Source of the DNA: Tetrahymena elliotti 4EA
Lineage: Eukaryota; Ciliophora; Oligohymenophorea; Hymenostomatida; Tetrahymenidae
Length of the DNA stretch: 64,000 nucleotides
Direction of reading: 5' to 3'
Assembly: GCA_000231825.2 (NCBI GenBank)
Contig: JH720368.1
Coordinates: 180,693-244,692 of the forward strand
This document shows positions 13,501 to 28,500 of this stretch, piece by piece. The notes beneath the pieces are model-generated. The model made no database searches, was not told the origin of the DNA, and saw only the letters and a program-made list of their open reading frames with translations. Both the position numbers and the translations under genes were made by a program. The stretch's first letter is position 1. Every line of letters begins with the position of its first letter.

Positions 13501-16500
13501 ATTTAATAATCAAATTTAAACAAGAATTAAAGCTAAAATGATAATAATAATAATAATTAAAGAGACACATGTATTAACTCACTTCCTTCATAAATAAATT
13601 TCTAATTATTTAATAAGAAACCAAGCATTAAAGAGATATTATAAAATAGGATGAAAAAAATTGGAGAAAGCTTATAAGATACTAACCAATTTAATAGAGA
13701 TAGCAAATAAGTAATAAGTTAAGAAAAAAACAATTAAAGTTAATAAAGAATTAATAAAAATAACAAAGAAAATATTCATGAATTTAAAAATTTAGGCACT
13801 CAAATAACCAACCAAAGTAAAGCTGATAATATCAATAAAGATAATAATAAAATTATTCCTCATTCAAGATGTTACTCTAATAATTTCATCGATGATCTGA
13901 ACACATCTTTAGAGTAGATTTAGGGATTGCTTATAGAAAAAACAATCAATTAAAAGAACTAAAAAAATAAATCTAATTAGAGTTCAACTAAATATCCTTC
14001 TTCACCATTGATAAAAAGAAAATCTCAAGAAGTTGTAGAAGAGTAAGAGTAATAAAAATCTAAAGTTTTTGTAAATAAGTTTTATGATTCTAAAGATTCT
14101 TCTTGTATGCTGCAGAATATAAAGAATAATTTAAAGATTTTTTCTTAAATGGATAAATATAAGAATATGATAGAAACTAAACTTTAATCAGAAATAAAAG
14201 AAATAAATGAAAGCTAAGTGATTTCACTATCTAATATAAGCATAGATAGACCTGAAAGCTAAAATAAATTTAATGAAGAAATTGCTTTATCTTAAAAGAA
14301 AAGTTAATTTAATTAAAATTAAATAGCTAGTGATTTTCTAGAAGACAGTTGCTTCAATCAATAAATAAAAAGTGGATAATCAGAATAGGGAAGTGAAAAT
14401 AGCTCCTTTTTTAAATTAAGTGAATACACTTTATTAAATAGTGATTTTTAAGACAAAGAATCTCCAAATAATAATAATAATAATAACAATTTTAACAACA
14501 GTCAATAATTTTAAGAAAAAAAACAAATACAAAATAAATTTAGTTTGAATTTAAGTCCTCATCAAAAAAATAGCTTGAAACATTAATTTTTTAAGAAATT
14601 TAATGAGTAAAAAATAAATAATATTGATCTCGATAACATATCCTCTTAGTAACCTAAGATTAATGTATAAGGAGATAAAATGATTAAACACAGTTAAGGA
14701 GATAACACTAATGAATAGTCAAAGGAGAATAGCTTTAAACTAAAATTATAGTTATGTGAATAATAAGTCAATAAAAAGAACAATTTAGTTGAGTAATTAT
14801 AGATAAATTACAATATTAATAGCAAGGAATTTCTCAAGAAAACTATTCTAAATAATATTTAAAAAAAGTATTAATTAAATAAAAATAAAAATGAAGAAAA
14901 TAACTCCAATTAGGTTTTAACAAGCAGAACTGATGCTGAGTACAGCTTAAATTTATTATCTTCTTTTGTAGATTAAGCACAGTAAAATTAGGACAAAACA
15001 CCTAATAATAAAAATAGGACAAATAGTATTAATAATGATACTCAACAGAAAGATAAATCAGAATCAGATCTAGATAATTAATCATAAAAATGTGCATCTT
15101 CTTAATAAGATGATAATTGTAGTATGATTAAATTTCATCATTCTCTTGTCAATTCAATGATAATGTCTGAAAAAATAAATGACTAGAGCACTAAAGCAAA
15201 TCAGAGAAAAAGTAAATACTTCTAATAAATATAGAATAACTAAACACAAAGTACACCTAAATAACCAAATGATATTACAAATGATTAAGAATAAAATGAT
15301 AAAGAAAATACCAATAACTATAGTCCTAATATGCATACAACAAAATACACCTTTTAAAGCCATCGTTATTATGAAGAAGAATATCAAAATGGACTTCTTT
15401 TCATGAATTCAAATAATAAAAAACCTTAATCGAAAAAACTAAAAAGGCTTAATAGTTTCTGTGATATCTTAACAGCCCAAAGAGAACATCCTGAAAAATT
15501 TTAATAAACAAAATAAACTTCTGAATTTCAGAAATAAGGTGATTAAATATTTAAAATTGACTTGTAGAAAATAGTAGAAAACAGAAATGATAGATCTTCT
15601 TCTTGCTTTTTTTCAAGTGAGTACAATACTCCATCAAACAATAATAAGAAAAACCAAGAAATTAGCATAATCAAATCTCCTTTTTCCCCTTTAGCATCTC
15701 TTAATTCTCAAAATCAACACAGCTCTAGCAATTTAAAGAGTTAAGTTTCATAATTTTTCTAAAAATATCAAAATTTATAGCCTAAAGATCATTAGAATAA
15801 TTAATATAATACACAAATTTTATCTGCCTTAAGTAAACCAAGCAAACCATATCTTTAGCTCTTAAAACCTAACATTTAATTTTCATCTCTATTTTAAAAT
15901 TAAAAAATATTTATTGATTGTTAAGCTGAAATAAATGAAAAACTTTGCTAAATAATTATTGTTCTAAAAACTAATTAAAAATTATCTCTAAGATATTCCA
16001 TTGAATACTCTCCTGAGTAAATTGTAGAAGATATTTAATCCCCTCATCACTCTTAAAGCTAAGTAAATATTAATAATAAATATTTATCTCTATTTTAATA
16101 CAAATAATTTTAAAAACTTTTTTGATATTTCAAATATTTTTCATATTTAATAATCAGACTATTTGGCCACTTTTGAGTGAATACTTTGAGAGAGACCTAC
16201 TGAAGAAGTATGGGATCCTAATTTAATAAGATTTTAACAACTTAAAGAAATTACAGAATTTTAATTTGTAGATTACTGATAATGGAAGCATAATATTCAC
16301 AAAAGATGAGGAAAAACACTAAAAATTGAATTAAAGTGATAAATTAGGAGTTATTGGGATCAACAATATTGTTGATTCTTTATTTAAGCATAAAAATATG
16401 GTGAAAATAAAATAAAAACTTGTTGGAAAAATTCTATGTATTGGAAGCAATGTATTACATTAAGAAACAATCAATACCTTTAAGAAAATGAAATCTGTCA

Positions 16501-19500
16501 ATTAAAATACACACAAAAAATAAATTTATAATTCATAAGAAAAAATTAAAGATAAAAAATCTGAAACAGAGAATGTTAAATGCACACAACAAAATTTGTA
16601 TGAGATTCTTCCAACATAATTTTACATTATTAAAAAAAATAAATTATTTTACATTGTTGAATTAAATTTTGAGCTTTAATTGGATGCATCTAAGTAAGTT
16701 TACAAAGAAGATTAAATTAACCTTCTAATAAGAATATACAGTCCTAATGAAAATATGGTCATTAATGAAAAAAAATTACCCATAAAATCACTATAACTTA
16801 TTGATGTTAATATAATTTTGAGTATAATCTCAAGAATAAAACATAACAGATAATTAGTTAGGTATTAGAAAGAGTATTTGAGATAGTATTTACAGCTATA
16901 CCTGTAGGTTTCTGATGATTTAGTTAAATTAGACTTGAAGGAGGATATTTATTTACCAGCTATTTATTAATATTAAACAAATGAATGGATTGATTAAGAT
17001 TAATTTGAGTTGAATTAGCTTGAATTTTAAAAGGAATTTGATGATAAAGGTGATAATTTTAAGTTTGAAATTTTCAACAATACTTTTAACTAACTTACAA
17101 AATAGTTCTATCATGAAAAAATATCTCTAAACTTAAATGGAAAGATAACTTATTAAGGAAATAATGAATAGTTGGATGCCTTTTAAAGCCAATAAGCAAT
17201 CCAGAAATAACCTATTATTGAAGCTGAAGAGGAATTTGTAAAATTATTTTATTTTATTTGAAAAATTTTTATTTCTTTTCTTAAATTAAATGTTAATTAA
17301 ATAGAATTTAAATGACTTTGTCAAATATAGAAGGACTGGATTAAGAAGTGCTAACTATTAAAAAGATCTGGTTAATATTTAAAACTATTTGAAAGATAAA
17401 ATATTGTATTTGAAATTTTCTGCTTAAAATTTTGTGAAATTAAATTATAGAATTGTATTTATTTTGAATAAATCCCTTAATCCTAAAACAAATAAAATCT
17501 TTACTCAACTTATCATGAAGAAATTTTCTTCTTATACAAATGAAACTCTTTTAGTTTATAAAACTAATTGCAAAAGGGCTATTTAACTCTTTAATTTGGC
17601 ATATACTTAAAAATCTTATCAGAAAAAAATGAATCTTCATTCATTGATTTACAAAAATCAAACAAACTCTACCTTCTTCCTATCTCACTCATAAAATAGA
17701 AATCTTTCTTATCATCTTTCTAAATTCTATAAGTCTCCTGTATACTTTTAGCCTCTCCCAAGGACTCATATTCTCAAAGTTATGCTTCTTAAAAATCAGC
17801 CTGAGCTTAAAAGCTTCTTCTTTCATGTAATTTAATTTTATTAAAAAATAAATTTAACTTCAAAAAATAATAGAGATAAATGCTTTTTCTAGAGAAGACA
17901 GAAAATCTCGGTAAAATTACAGTAAAAGTGGACATTTACTAAAACTATGATAATTTATTTATCACTTTTACATTGAATGATTATCAAAAAAGAACCAAAG
18001 CCAATAACCTAATCCTATCTAAACAAGATATTGAAATGATTCTATCTAGACCTTTAGCAGAGGATGTTAGATACATTAGAAAAGAATTGCTTATAAAAAT
18101 ATCTCAAATAATCATATAAAAAATGTATTTATAATAAAATTTTGTAAACAAAACTCTTAAAATACTTGTTGAAGGAAAATCTTATAAAAATAATTTTGAC
18201 CAATCCTAATATTTTAATTCTATTAAGAAGTAAGTTGAAATAAAAAGTAGTTTAAATGTGGCTAAAAACTTTTAATTTCTCCAAAAAGAATAGAAAATTG
18301 AAAGAACTATCTTCCATTAAATAGTCATTAAAAATGATTAGTATTGCATAGCTACTATATAGAGGCATCTTCATTTTGATGCATTTATCTTTAATATATA
18401 TTTCCCAAAATCTTCTAGAAAAATCAGAGCATATTTAACACTTAGCGAACTCAGAGAATTAAATAAACAAGATATGATTTCTATCATGAGAGAAATATTG
18501 TAGAGATTAAGCATAGCTGAGAATAAGCACTTTTCTTTCTAGGATTATCTCAGCAATTCCCTAAAATCTTAAAATTCTAAGCTTCTAAGCAAACCTTCTT
18601 TTAATTTTGAATCCTGTTTCTAATCAACAGCCTGTAATTTATTTTCATTTTTTTTTCTATTTTACCATTTACAGATTATTATTAAATAAAAAAATATTTG
18701 CTTTATATTTTAAATTTGACAAAAAATTTATCAATAAAATAATTTATAAAATTAGTAAAATTATCGAAATTGGAGTATAAAGTGAGCAAAGAAATCAAAG
18801 AGTTTGATAAATTCAGTAAAGAAAGAAATAGAAATATCTAAAATCTCTACAACCCATAAAGCTAGAAATACAGAATAAAAAGAGAGAAGTTAGAAAGATT
18901 CAAAGAAATAAGAATTTGGGAAAAGATTCTTGGATTGATTTAAGTAGTCGAAAAAGGTGATTAATACTTTTTAGAGATTGGTAGTAGTGCAGTTATTCCT
19001 ACTAACGAGTATTTAAATACTTAGAGTTTCAAGATAGATTCTACAAATGATAGCTATTTTGCAGAATATTATTTATCATCTAGAATAAGTAGTGTAAACA
19101 CAAATTCTTCAATTGGGAATAATTCTCCTTACATATCTTATGGCAACTAAGAAGATTATGATATATTCATAAGATTTTACTAACTTGGTCAAGAGAAATT
19201 TATTTAAAAAAGATTAAATGTTAGGGATCTATTAAATTTATAGGTAGCTGATGGTTTATTTAAGGATTTAGCAAATTTCTCATAAACAAAAATAATGCTT
19301 TGTGATTTTCGTCAAATGACTAACTTTATCTCATATAAGATAAGTAACTTAGATTTCCCAGAAATCTAGTCTCACCTACCATTTTAAAGAAATTTTAATC
19401 AATAAAAATATTCCTCCTAACTTTTAAACAAAAGAAACGCTATGAGAAAATTGGTGTGCTTTGTTGTTGATGAAGATAAACAATATTTAGATAAGTAAGC

Positions 19501-19774
19501 ACAAGAAAGCACCTCATTTACTTAAATAATATGTGCAAGCCCATAGATTATTGTAACATATTCTTTTAGTTCTGGAGAGAATTAGTTAAGAATATGCATC
19601 TATGTATCAAAAAGTGGGTAGCAATATTACTCATAAATATATTTTACAGAATTAGAAGAAAAAATTCCTTTTTTTCAAGTTTATTACAACTCAAACATGT
19701 TCAAAAAGCTTTTTAGCTATATAACAGTTTTGTATAAACAACAAATTCTAGATATTCTAAATCAATTTTTATGA
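10594..19774 (+). CDS. Giant Asn/Gln/Ser-rich protein with conserved C-terminal region (second of tandem pair)
   Basis: Predicted 2,952 aa; no named family recognised. The start ATG at 10594 opens a 32-codon exon ending in AAG. Splicing across 10690-10761 joins it in frame to the long exon. Other introns are 16063-16157, 17238-17304, 17827-17873 and 18634-18674, and the spliced length divides exactly by three. Residues about 30-330 look helical and Lys/Gln-rich. Residues about 330-1800 are low-complexity Asn/Gln/Ser/Lys, including poly-Asn runs near 14470. Residues about 1800-2952 are the conserved part, starting with TIWPLLSEYF. It includes GKITVKVDIYQNYDN, a possible beta-sandwich strand pattern, and ends with YDIFIRFYQLGQ and LNLQVADGLF blocks that match the preceding paralogue. 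No signal peptide or membrane span is evident. The last exon (18675 onward) would be lost if the TGA at 18717 were taken as the end; the match to the paralogue argues that it belongs here. First exon choice is the weakest part. Confidence 0.82.
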
Positions 19775-22599
19775 CTATTAACAAGAATTTATACTATTAA
19801 ATTGTTAAATTAAATTAAATTACCATAAGTGTATTAATTTTTATTATTTTACATTATATTTTAGTATTCAATTTTATTTATTTTATCTTAAAATTTCATT
19901 TAAAAATGTACTTCAATTTCTCCAAAATTATTTGTTCTTCAAAAAATAAACAATAAACTATAATAAAAATTTATTTTATTCAAAACTTTGCAAATTTCAA
20001 TTAAAAATTGGTAAAAATTTATGACCTCTATCTGCCATCTAATTAATTTATTGTTAATTTAGTTTGAAATTAATTTGATAGATTTAATAATCAAACAAAT
20101 ATATTTTTTTTTTTAAATTATTAAAAATATTCTTAATATTTTATCAGAATAATAAAATCTACTTTATTAGATTAATAAAGTAGAAAAAAATTATATTTTT
20201 TTATCAAGAAATAGTTTTGAACAAAGTACACAAAATGAAATGAAAATTTCAAAAAAAATTAAAAGAAGGATTTATGTTAAAATAAAAATTCTGAAAAATT
20301 TTAAGATAAGAATAAAAATGGTAATAATAATAATATTCATCTCAATATTTCCAAAAATTGAAAATATTTTATGTTTCTTAAATTCTTTAATCTTTAAGAA
20401 TCAAGTGTCTAAAAATCTTTGAATTAGAAATATCTAAAATTATTAAAAATGTAATGAACAATCAAAAGGAATCTTAAAATTTAATATAAATAAAGTAAAA
20501 TAATCTAAATTAAATTCAAAAAATTAAAAATTTTAAAATACTTATTTTACGAATAATTAAGATGGTATCAAAAACTCTTTATTTTTTGATTCAAATAACT
20601 ATTTTTCTCTTGAAAACCTAGATATTTTTATTTAATCAAGATTAGTTACTAAACCTTTATTTATATATTTTTCTATATTTATTTCTTTAATATTGTAAAC
20701 GTATTCTATTCAATAAAGAATTTGATTAAAAACTTTTAAATTTTATATATTATTTTATTATTTTGGTTCAGTATTTAATTTTAATGATCAACTTATATAG
20801 ATATTTTTTGTATTATTCATAACATTTTACACTTTGATTAGTAGATAATTCATGAATCTAATCAAAATAAAATTTATTTTTGTAAAATACTTTTGAATGC
20901 TTAGAGAAATTATATTCATAAGATAGTACTCAGTAATAGAGAAAATCTTTAAAGATTTTAAAAAAATTTAATCTTAACAAGAATTATTAGTTTTTTCATG
21001 GTTTTATTATTATAGGGGCTTGAAAATTAACAGAAATAATATATCCAGTAAAAATTAACGCACTAAATAATATATTATAAAAATAATAGCCATTTTAAAC
21101 CAAAATTTGAGTACTGACATAATTTTAAAAGTAAAATAAACTGGCCATAATTAGATCTACTGAAGTTGAATAACAAAAGATGTAGAAGAAACAGAATTTT
21201 GTACTGAACATTAATCTTAAATTTAATAGAGCAGTATGATTAATCAAAAATTGTAACTTTGATGATTAGTCTAACACAATTTTTAAATAGAATTTTTAAA
21301 GTTCTTAATTATTAATTAAAAATAATAAAGAATTAAATAGATTGATATGAATTAATATTTTAAAATGAATTTAATAAATTTAATTATAGACTCTCCCAAA
21401 AATTTATCTAATTATGGTGAATAATTCATTTTAAGCAGTTTAAATTAATAGAGATTTTTCTACGCTAATTATTGGTTCATTTAATTTATTAGAATTTTTA
21501 ACCAGCCCTATTTATCATATATTTTCAAAATTAATAAAAAATTTGGAATAACAAGCATACCTTTAAAAATATATCCTGTCCTAAATTTTTTAAAGATTAA
21601 AGTAATGTCAAGTAACTAATATTAAATTCTTAAGCAAAGAGCCAATCAATTTTGATTTAAATTACATAATTAATTAGCAAAAAATTGATAATTTTATACT
21701 CCTCCTAATTATATGCTTGTATATTTATATATTTAAATACATTTAATTGATAATGCCTATTCGTTTCAAAAAAACTAAAAATTTACTATCTCCTTGTTTA
21801 GAAAAATGAGATTTTGTTTTATTTCGAATATAATTCTTACTTCAGTTTAAGTAACTATTATTATTTTTATTCTTAAAATAGAATGAATATTGATACAAGT
21901 TATTGAAAAGCTGAAAGCTAATATTTGTAAGCAATCAATAATATAAAGAATAATTCAGCTGATATAATTATTTTAAAAAATACACTCTAATCTAAATGTT
22001 TAACTTCAAAAATAAATTTCTATGTATACCAATTAAAAATTGATAAGATTTGTGTTATGTAATTTGCAATTATAAATTTATGAAGAGAAATAGATGATAT
22101 ATTTATAAATTTGAATATAGAAATCTATTTGAATATTGTGTAAAATAAATGATATAAATCTATAAAAATATATGATCTATCGAAAAAGTAAAATTTAATA
22201 GATATTGAAAAAAGCAAAAAATAGATTTTTTTACTAAGATAATAATTTTGAATTTAAATTTATGCCTTTCTTTTCATGATATGAGAAAAATAAATTTGAA
22301 TCCTAAAAACTGTTGGCTCATTACCATAGAAATTTACCAAAATATTGAGTGTTTGTAAAGGCCTGATAATAAAAATGTAATTAATTGTAAATAAATGGAA
22401 TCTGATTAATTTTAACAAAAATCTATGGATATTCTTGATAAAAATTATAATAATGTTTTTTAATATGTAATTAAAATTTATGTATTTTTTATAATCTTCA
22501 TATCCATCTAATATCTGAGATTTCTCACATCTGTCATGCAAACAAATTAATTATTTTGTAATGTTTTAAATTTTAAAATTTTATTATTCACAAATTCTA
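19775..22599. other. AT-rich intergenic spacer
   Basis: Nearly 2.8 kb with no supported coding frame. Short ATG-initiated frames such as 20240-20422 (+) and 22260-22541 (-) have Lys/Ile/Phe-heavy composition typical of random AT-rich sequence. I see no RNA gene or clear repeat. G content rises after about 22.6 kb, where the transposase relic begins. Confidence 0.55.
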
Positions 22600-24120
22600 G
22601 TTTGTTAAAAGTTGGATTTGTCTAATCTTAAAAAAATAGTAGAATAGAAATTTATAATTTCTATTGAGTAATGATTTGTTAATAACGTAATGTGATTAAA
22701 TTGTTGTTTTGGTAATGCAGTGCAAAGTTTGCATAAACTTTATTTGAAGCTGGTTTATGTTAGAAGTAAATTAACAGATTTACATTTATTATAGATATGA
22801 TGTTAGAATTAGATAAGATAGAGGCATTCCGTTATTTTTGAATTAATAAAGAAACTCTGTTGAATTTTTGCTTAAGTTATAATCTAATTTATAAATTCGC
22901 AAGAAGGGAGTGATTTAAGATTTAAATATCTTACTATTTGAAGTAATTGAGGGTTTTTTTTAAATTTCTATTTAATTTAAAAAGCTTGAACACCAAATCA
23001 ATATTTTGAAAAGTTAAGCCATGATCATAAACACTTCAACAAATATTAAGAGTAATTAACTTCGACAAATCTGAATATCACAAATATCATTACTCAGTCT
23101 TTAAATTATGTTTAAAGCATCTTAAAATAAGTAAGATAGATGGATTTTATACTAGAAATTATGAAGAGATTTGGAAAAGATGATAAAAGAATTAATTAAA
23201 GAAATCTATGGGTATTATTTGTTTTGAGGAAATTTAAAAAATTTGTAAATTAATAATTTAGTTCATTATCTTAGGTAAGATTTTTTGAGTTCAACTAAAA
23301 TTTTAAATAATTAAAATCCAAAAAAATATTTTTTAACCAAATATTTAGAATGTTCAGTTTATTTAAATTTTCCAGGGCTGGCATGCTGTTTTGTAAGTTT
23401 ACTCATTATTAAAATAAATTAATATACTAGCTACAAAATATAAGAAGCTGATTAATTTGTTTTGGCTTTACAAAATTCAATCAAATGATATGAAGTAAGG
23501 TGTTATTAGTGTGAAAAGAAATCCTTTTTGATACGAAGCTGACTCTATCCCTTATTAAAAAAGAATTTAGCTGTTTTAAAGAAAAAAAAATAATATTAAA
23601 AGTGCAATTGGTTGAGTATGGCTACTTAATCGTAAAATTCTTATATAATTTCTTGTAAAGTAGTTAAGACCTACTATAAAAGAAAATTAAAAATAAATAT
23701 TTCTTTTATTTAATCAATTGGGTAAAAAAATGTTAGAAATTCTAGCAAAACTTAGGCTTAATGGAATGGCTTAGAAGGCAATTGAGCAAGCAACTAAGAT
23801 CTTGCTAAGTTTTTTTCAAGAAAATGACTACTATTTTTAGGGAGAATTTCTGAAGAAGAGATTTGTTATTGTTTAAATTTTCATAAATATGAAAGTAAAT
23901 TAGAGCTATTATTGTGTAATAATTTAGCGAAGAATGCAGTAATTAGTATATCAGTAAATCAATGAGGTAATAAGCAAATTAAATCATTTCAGAGAGAAAT
24001 AGAGCGAGTAATTGTCTTACCTATACCTAGGGGTGAATGAAATTTCAATAATAAAAGAAAGAAAAAAATTATTAATTTAGTATATGATATATGAAGCAAT
24101 TAATTTGCTGCCTTTCGTTT
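22600..24120 (+). pseudogene. Possible decayed ISXO2/IS1595-like transposase
   Basis: This stretch is richer in G than its surroundings and carries translated fragments in several + frames interrupted by TGA. Around 22715-22735 there is a CKVC zinc-knuckle-like piece, followed by IEAFRYF and INKETLLNF pieces resembling the helical region after the zinc finger. Around 23140-23230 an IDGF...GKDDKRINQRNLWVLFVL piece resembles the catalytic core start of ISXO2 transposases (ID, then a basic stretch, then W-hydrophobic). Around 23610-23650 the piece VEYGYLIVKFLYNFL resembles the later conserved GY..VNHS.NF block. The order of fragments is as in the family, but key residues are missing and frames shift, so the copy would be dead. 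No terminal repeats or target duplication were identified. A 131-codon open stretch from 23730 overlaps it and could instead be a chance frame. Confidence 0.33.
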
Positions 24121-24549
24121 TTTGAATTTAATAATTAATATTGAGAAAAACCAAAATGAATGACTGATTTTAAAAAGTTAATGTTCATTCATTTAATATA
24201 AACATTAAATTATCAAAAAAATAATTAAATAAAGAAATAATAATCAAACTATCAATTCATACATTAGCTTTCTTTTTAAAAAAAGAAAAAGAAATTCAAT
24301 CAAAATCAAAGATTAATTCAACCAAAATATTAAGCAGTCTGCCAATTTTTTTTTTATCAATAACCTTCTTTGATTAAGACACACAAAATACCATAGTATA
24401 ACTTGCATTGCAACACAACTATCCTCAATTTAGCCCACTCTTCTAAACTCTATTGAGATTAATAAAGTTAAAAAAAATTAAAACCTCTTAGGCTATTTGA
24501 ACAAAAAACCATAAAATACAAACAAAATAAATATAAAATTAAATAAAGA

Positions 24550-25503
<954 letters not shown>

Positions 25504-28500
25504 GAGTCTTTCATAACAAATCAAAAAAAAATCTAATTAATTAATTAATAAATTAACAAACATAATAATAAAGCTAGCAAACCACATTTGCAAGTAAGAA
25601 CAACAAACATTTTAATGTATAAATAATAATATAAATTTTTTTAATTGGAATATTTAATCTAATAATGAATAGATATGAGCTCAACTAATATTTTGCTAAT
25701 AACATTAACTAATATATAAAAACTAAACTAGCAAAAGTATTCACAGCTTTTCTTCTGTACATAGGTTCAATTTAATAGTTTCTTTCTCTCTGCTCTTACT
25801 AAGAAAAGATTGAAATACTAAATAAGTTTTGAACTTATTTATAATCAGAACAACTTTAACAAAATAATTGTATACAAAACAAATGTACAACATCAATAAT
25901 AACTCCAAACCCTTGTATATTCATCCATCACCATATATCATACATACTTTATAAAAAACTACCTAGGAAATCAAGATTTATAATTTTATATAAAAGAATC
26001 TTGATTTCTTGTGAATAAACTCTATATTAAAAAGTTAAGCAAATCTATTAATTATTAATCCATATACTTTATATATATACTTCATATGTCTACTTGTTAA
26101 ATACTTCTATCTTACTAGTTTAACTTAAATTTTAACTCACAATTCTTAGCATTTTTTTATTATTTATTTTATATTTTAAACTGAGTGTCTTAATCTCTTC
26201 AAATTTATTTAAACGAAATAATGAGTTGAATTTTAATGGGAAAGTCTAAAAGAAACTACTAAGAAATTTGTTAACAGAGAAAAAATATTTAAAATGCAAA
26301 GAGATTCATTAAAATAGAACTAACTAACTTTGTATAGCCTTCCTTTATGACTATTTTGAGTATCTCCTAAAAATAAAACAATAAACCACCAAAGTATACC
26401 AATATTTTGATCTAAAACACATTGAAAACAATTTTATCTAGAAAAATATACTGACCTCATGAAATCGTTATGATCTCAATATAATTCAATGCGTAATCCT
26501 TTTTGATTAAAATTCAAATTTGAGCTTACAAAAGAAAGAAAATAATATGAAAAAATTTTGTATGATCAACCAGAAAAAGCAATCTAATAATTTAAAATTT
26601 TTCTTTTATTTTTGATAGGATGATAAATTAATTGAAAAAGATAGTTCAATATGAAAACTCACATTTTAAAGACTAGTTAATGATGTAATAACCACTTGTA
26701 AATTCAAGTTCTATTAAAATTAAGACAGTAAAAATTAAAATATTTATCTATTTTTCTATAAATCGTAAGTATTTTAAATAAGTAGCAAAATAATAGAATC
26801 TTGCATACTGTAACTCGCATTACGATTTACTTACCTTTATTCTTGCTTCACGCAGATTAGTAAGCTCCTGATAGGATTAAATCTAGAAAAAGACATAGAA
26901 AATTAAATTAAATTTTGAATACTTATGATTTTGTAAGTAATTTGAAGTAAATACTTTTATTGTGAAATAGAAGAAAAGGAATTTAATAAAGGAATTATCA
27001 TCAAATCTGATATTAATCAGATGAAAATTTTTAATTACTTTCAAATTTGGCGTCATAATACAAATAAGCTATTTTATAAGTAAATCTTAATTTTAGTAAT
27101 ACAATTATAAAGCATACTTTTTTTAATATCAAATTCATTAACCGATTCTATGAGAATGTTAACCTCATAAAGGAGAAAAAGTTTAATATTTAAGAAAGAA
27201 AATTAATGCAATAGAAAAACCTTTAAATATTTGGCTCCTAACTGAAAATGTGTTAAGTATTTAATGAAACATTATAGAATTTGTAATTAATAATTCTGAT
27301 TTCTAAAAAACAAGCTTGAATGCTTTAGATTGTTTTAAAACCAAATTTAAAGTCTAAAACTTTCGCTTGAAAATAAAATGCTGATAAAATATTCTTATAT
27401 AAAAAGATTAAATCTTACATAAATAAGTAAAGTAAGCTTGTTGTTAAAAAATTTAAGCAATCTCATTTTAGGATGTAAAAATTATGACTAATTATTTTAA
27501 AAATTCATTCCATCAAAATATGTAAATTAAAAAGATAAGCCAATCAATATCTAAAGTTAATTAATATTCCAAAAATCAAAAACTTTAGAGTGAATTTATA
27601 TTTTTGTAATTAACTTAATCATAGAAAAATCTTAATGTGATATTTGATTTTTTACAAAATATTCAGAATTCATCCTAATTTGCTTTTAATTTGTCATTAT
27701 TTTTAAAATATCTAATTTTTTTATCAAAAAAGTGAAAATAAAATATAATTTTTAATGAATAATAATATATTCATTTTTTAAAATAATCTAAATTATAAAA
27801 GTATCAATTTAAAATAAATAAAAATTTTATTTTATTTCAGTAGAAAGTATTAAATTGAATAAATAACTTATCATTGACCCAAAAAAAAGTTACAATTTTC
27901 TAAAATAAAATTTAAATAAATAAAATAGAGTTTAAAGTTTTAGATAAATATAATTTCTCAAAAGTATTTTATTTTTATTTTTAAATTAAGTTTAACCTAA
28001 AATAGGACAATCAAATATTTACTAAAAAAAGATTATTACCAATAATTACTAGTAAGAAAATTTTATTTTCTTAGCAATAATTAGAATATTTATGTATATT
28101 GAATAAATAATTAGAATATTAGTATTAACTTAAAAAAACATTATTTTAAAGATAACTTTTTATACTTGAAATGGGGTTTTCATTTTAATATTAAATTCAA
28201 TCTGAATTAAAGCAACTTAATATTTTAAGATAATTGATGCTATTTTCAAAATTTAAGTAATTAGAATAGTTTAGTCATTTTTAATCACCTAACATTAAAT
28301 AAAGTTAGGGTATATTTTTAGTATTTCAAAATTTTAATATTCCAAAGCAAATAAAATGTAAAATTCTATTTCATTAATTATTCAGACAATAATTTAAAAG
28401 GATTTAAATATTTATGTTAAAGAAAGATTTATATTGTGATTATTGATACATATTGCAATTAGTAAATTTAAATAATAATCTAAATGAAATTTAACTAATA

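Noticed and set aside
20240..20422. Small + strand frame with a hydrophobic segment
   Set aside because: Lys/Ile-heavy composition expected from AT-rich DNA, short, no neighbours in frame under the ciliate code.
23730..24123. 131-codon open frame as an independent gene
   Set aside because: With TGA as the only stop, such a length is expected by chance fairly often here, and the segment overlaps the transposase-like fragments. No motif supports it.
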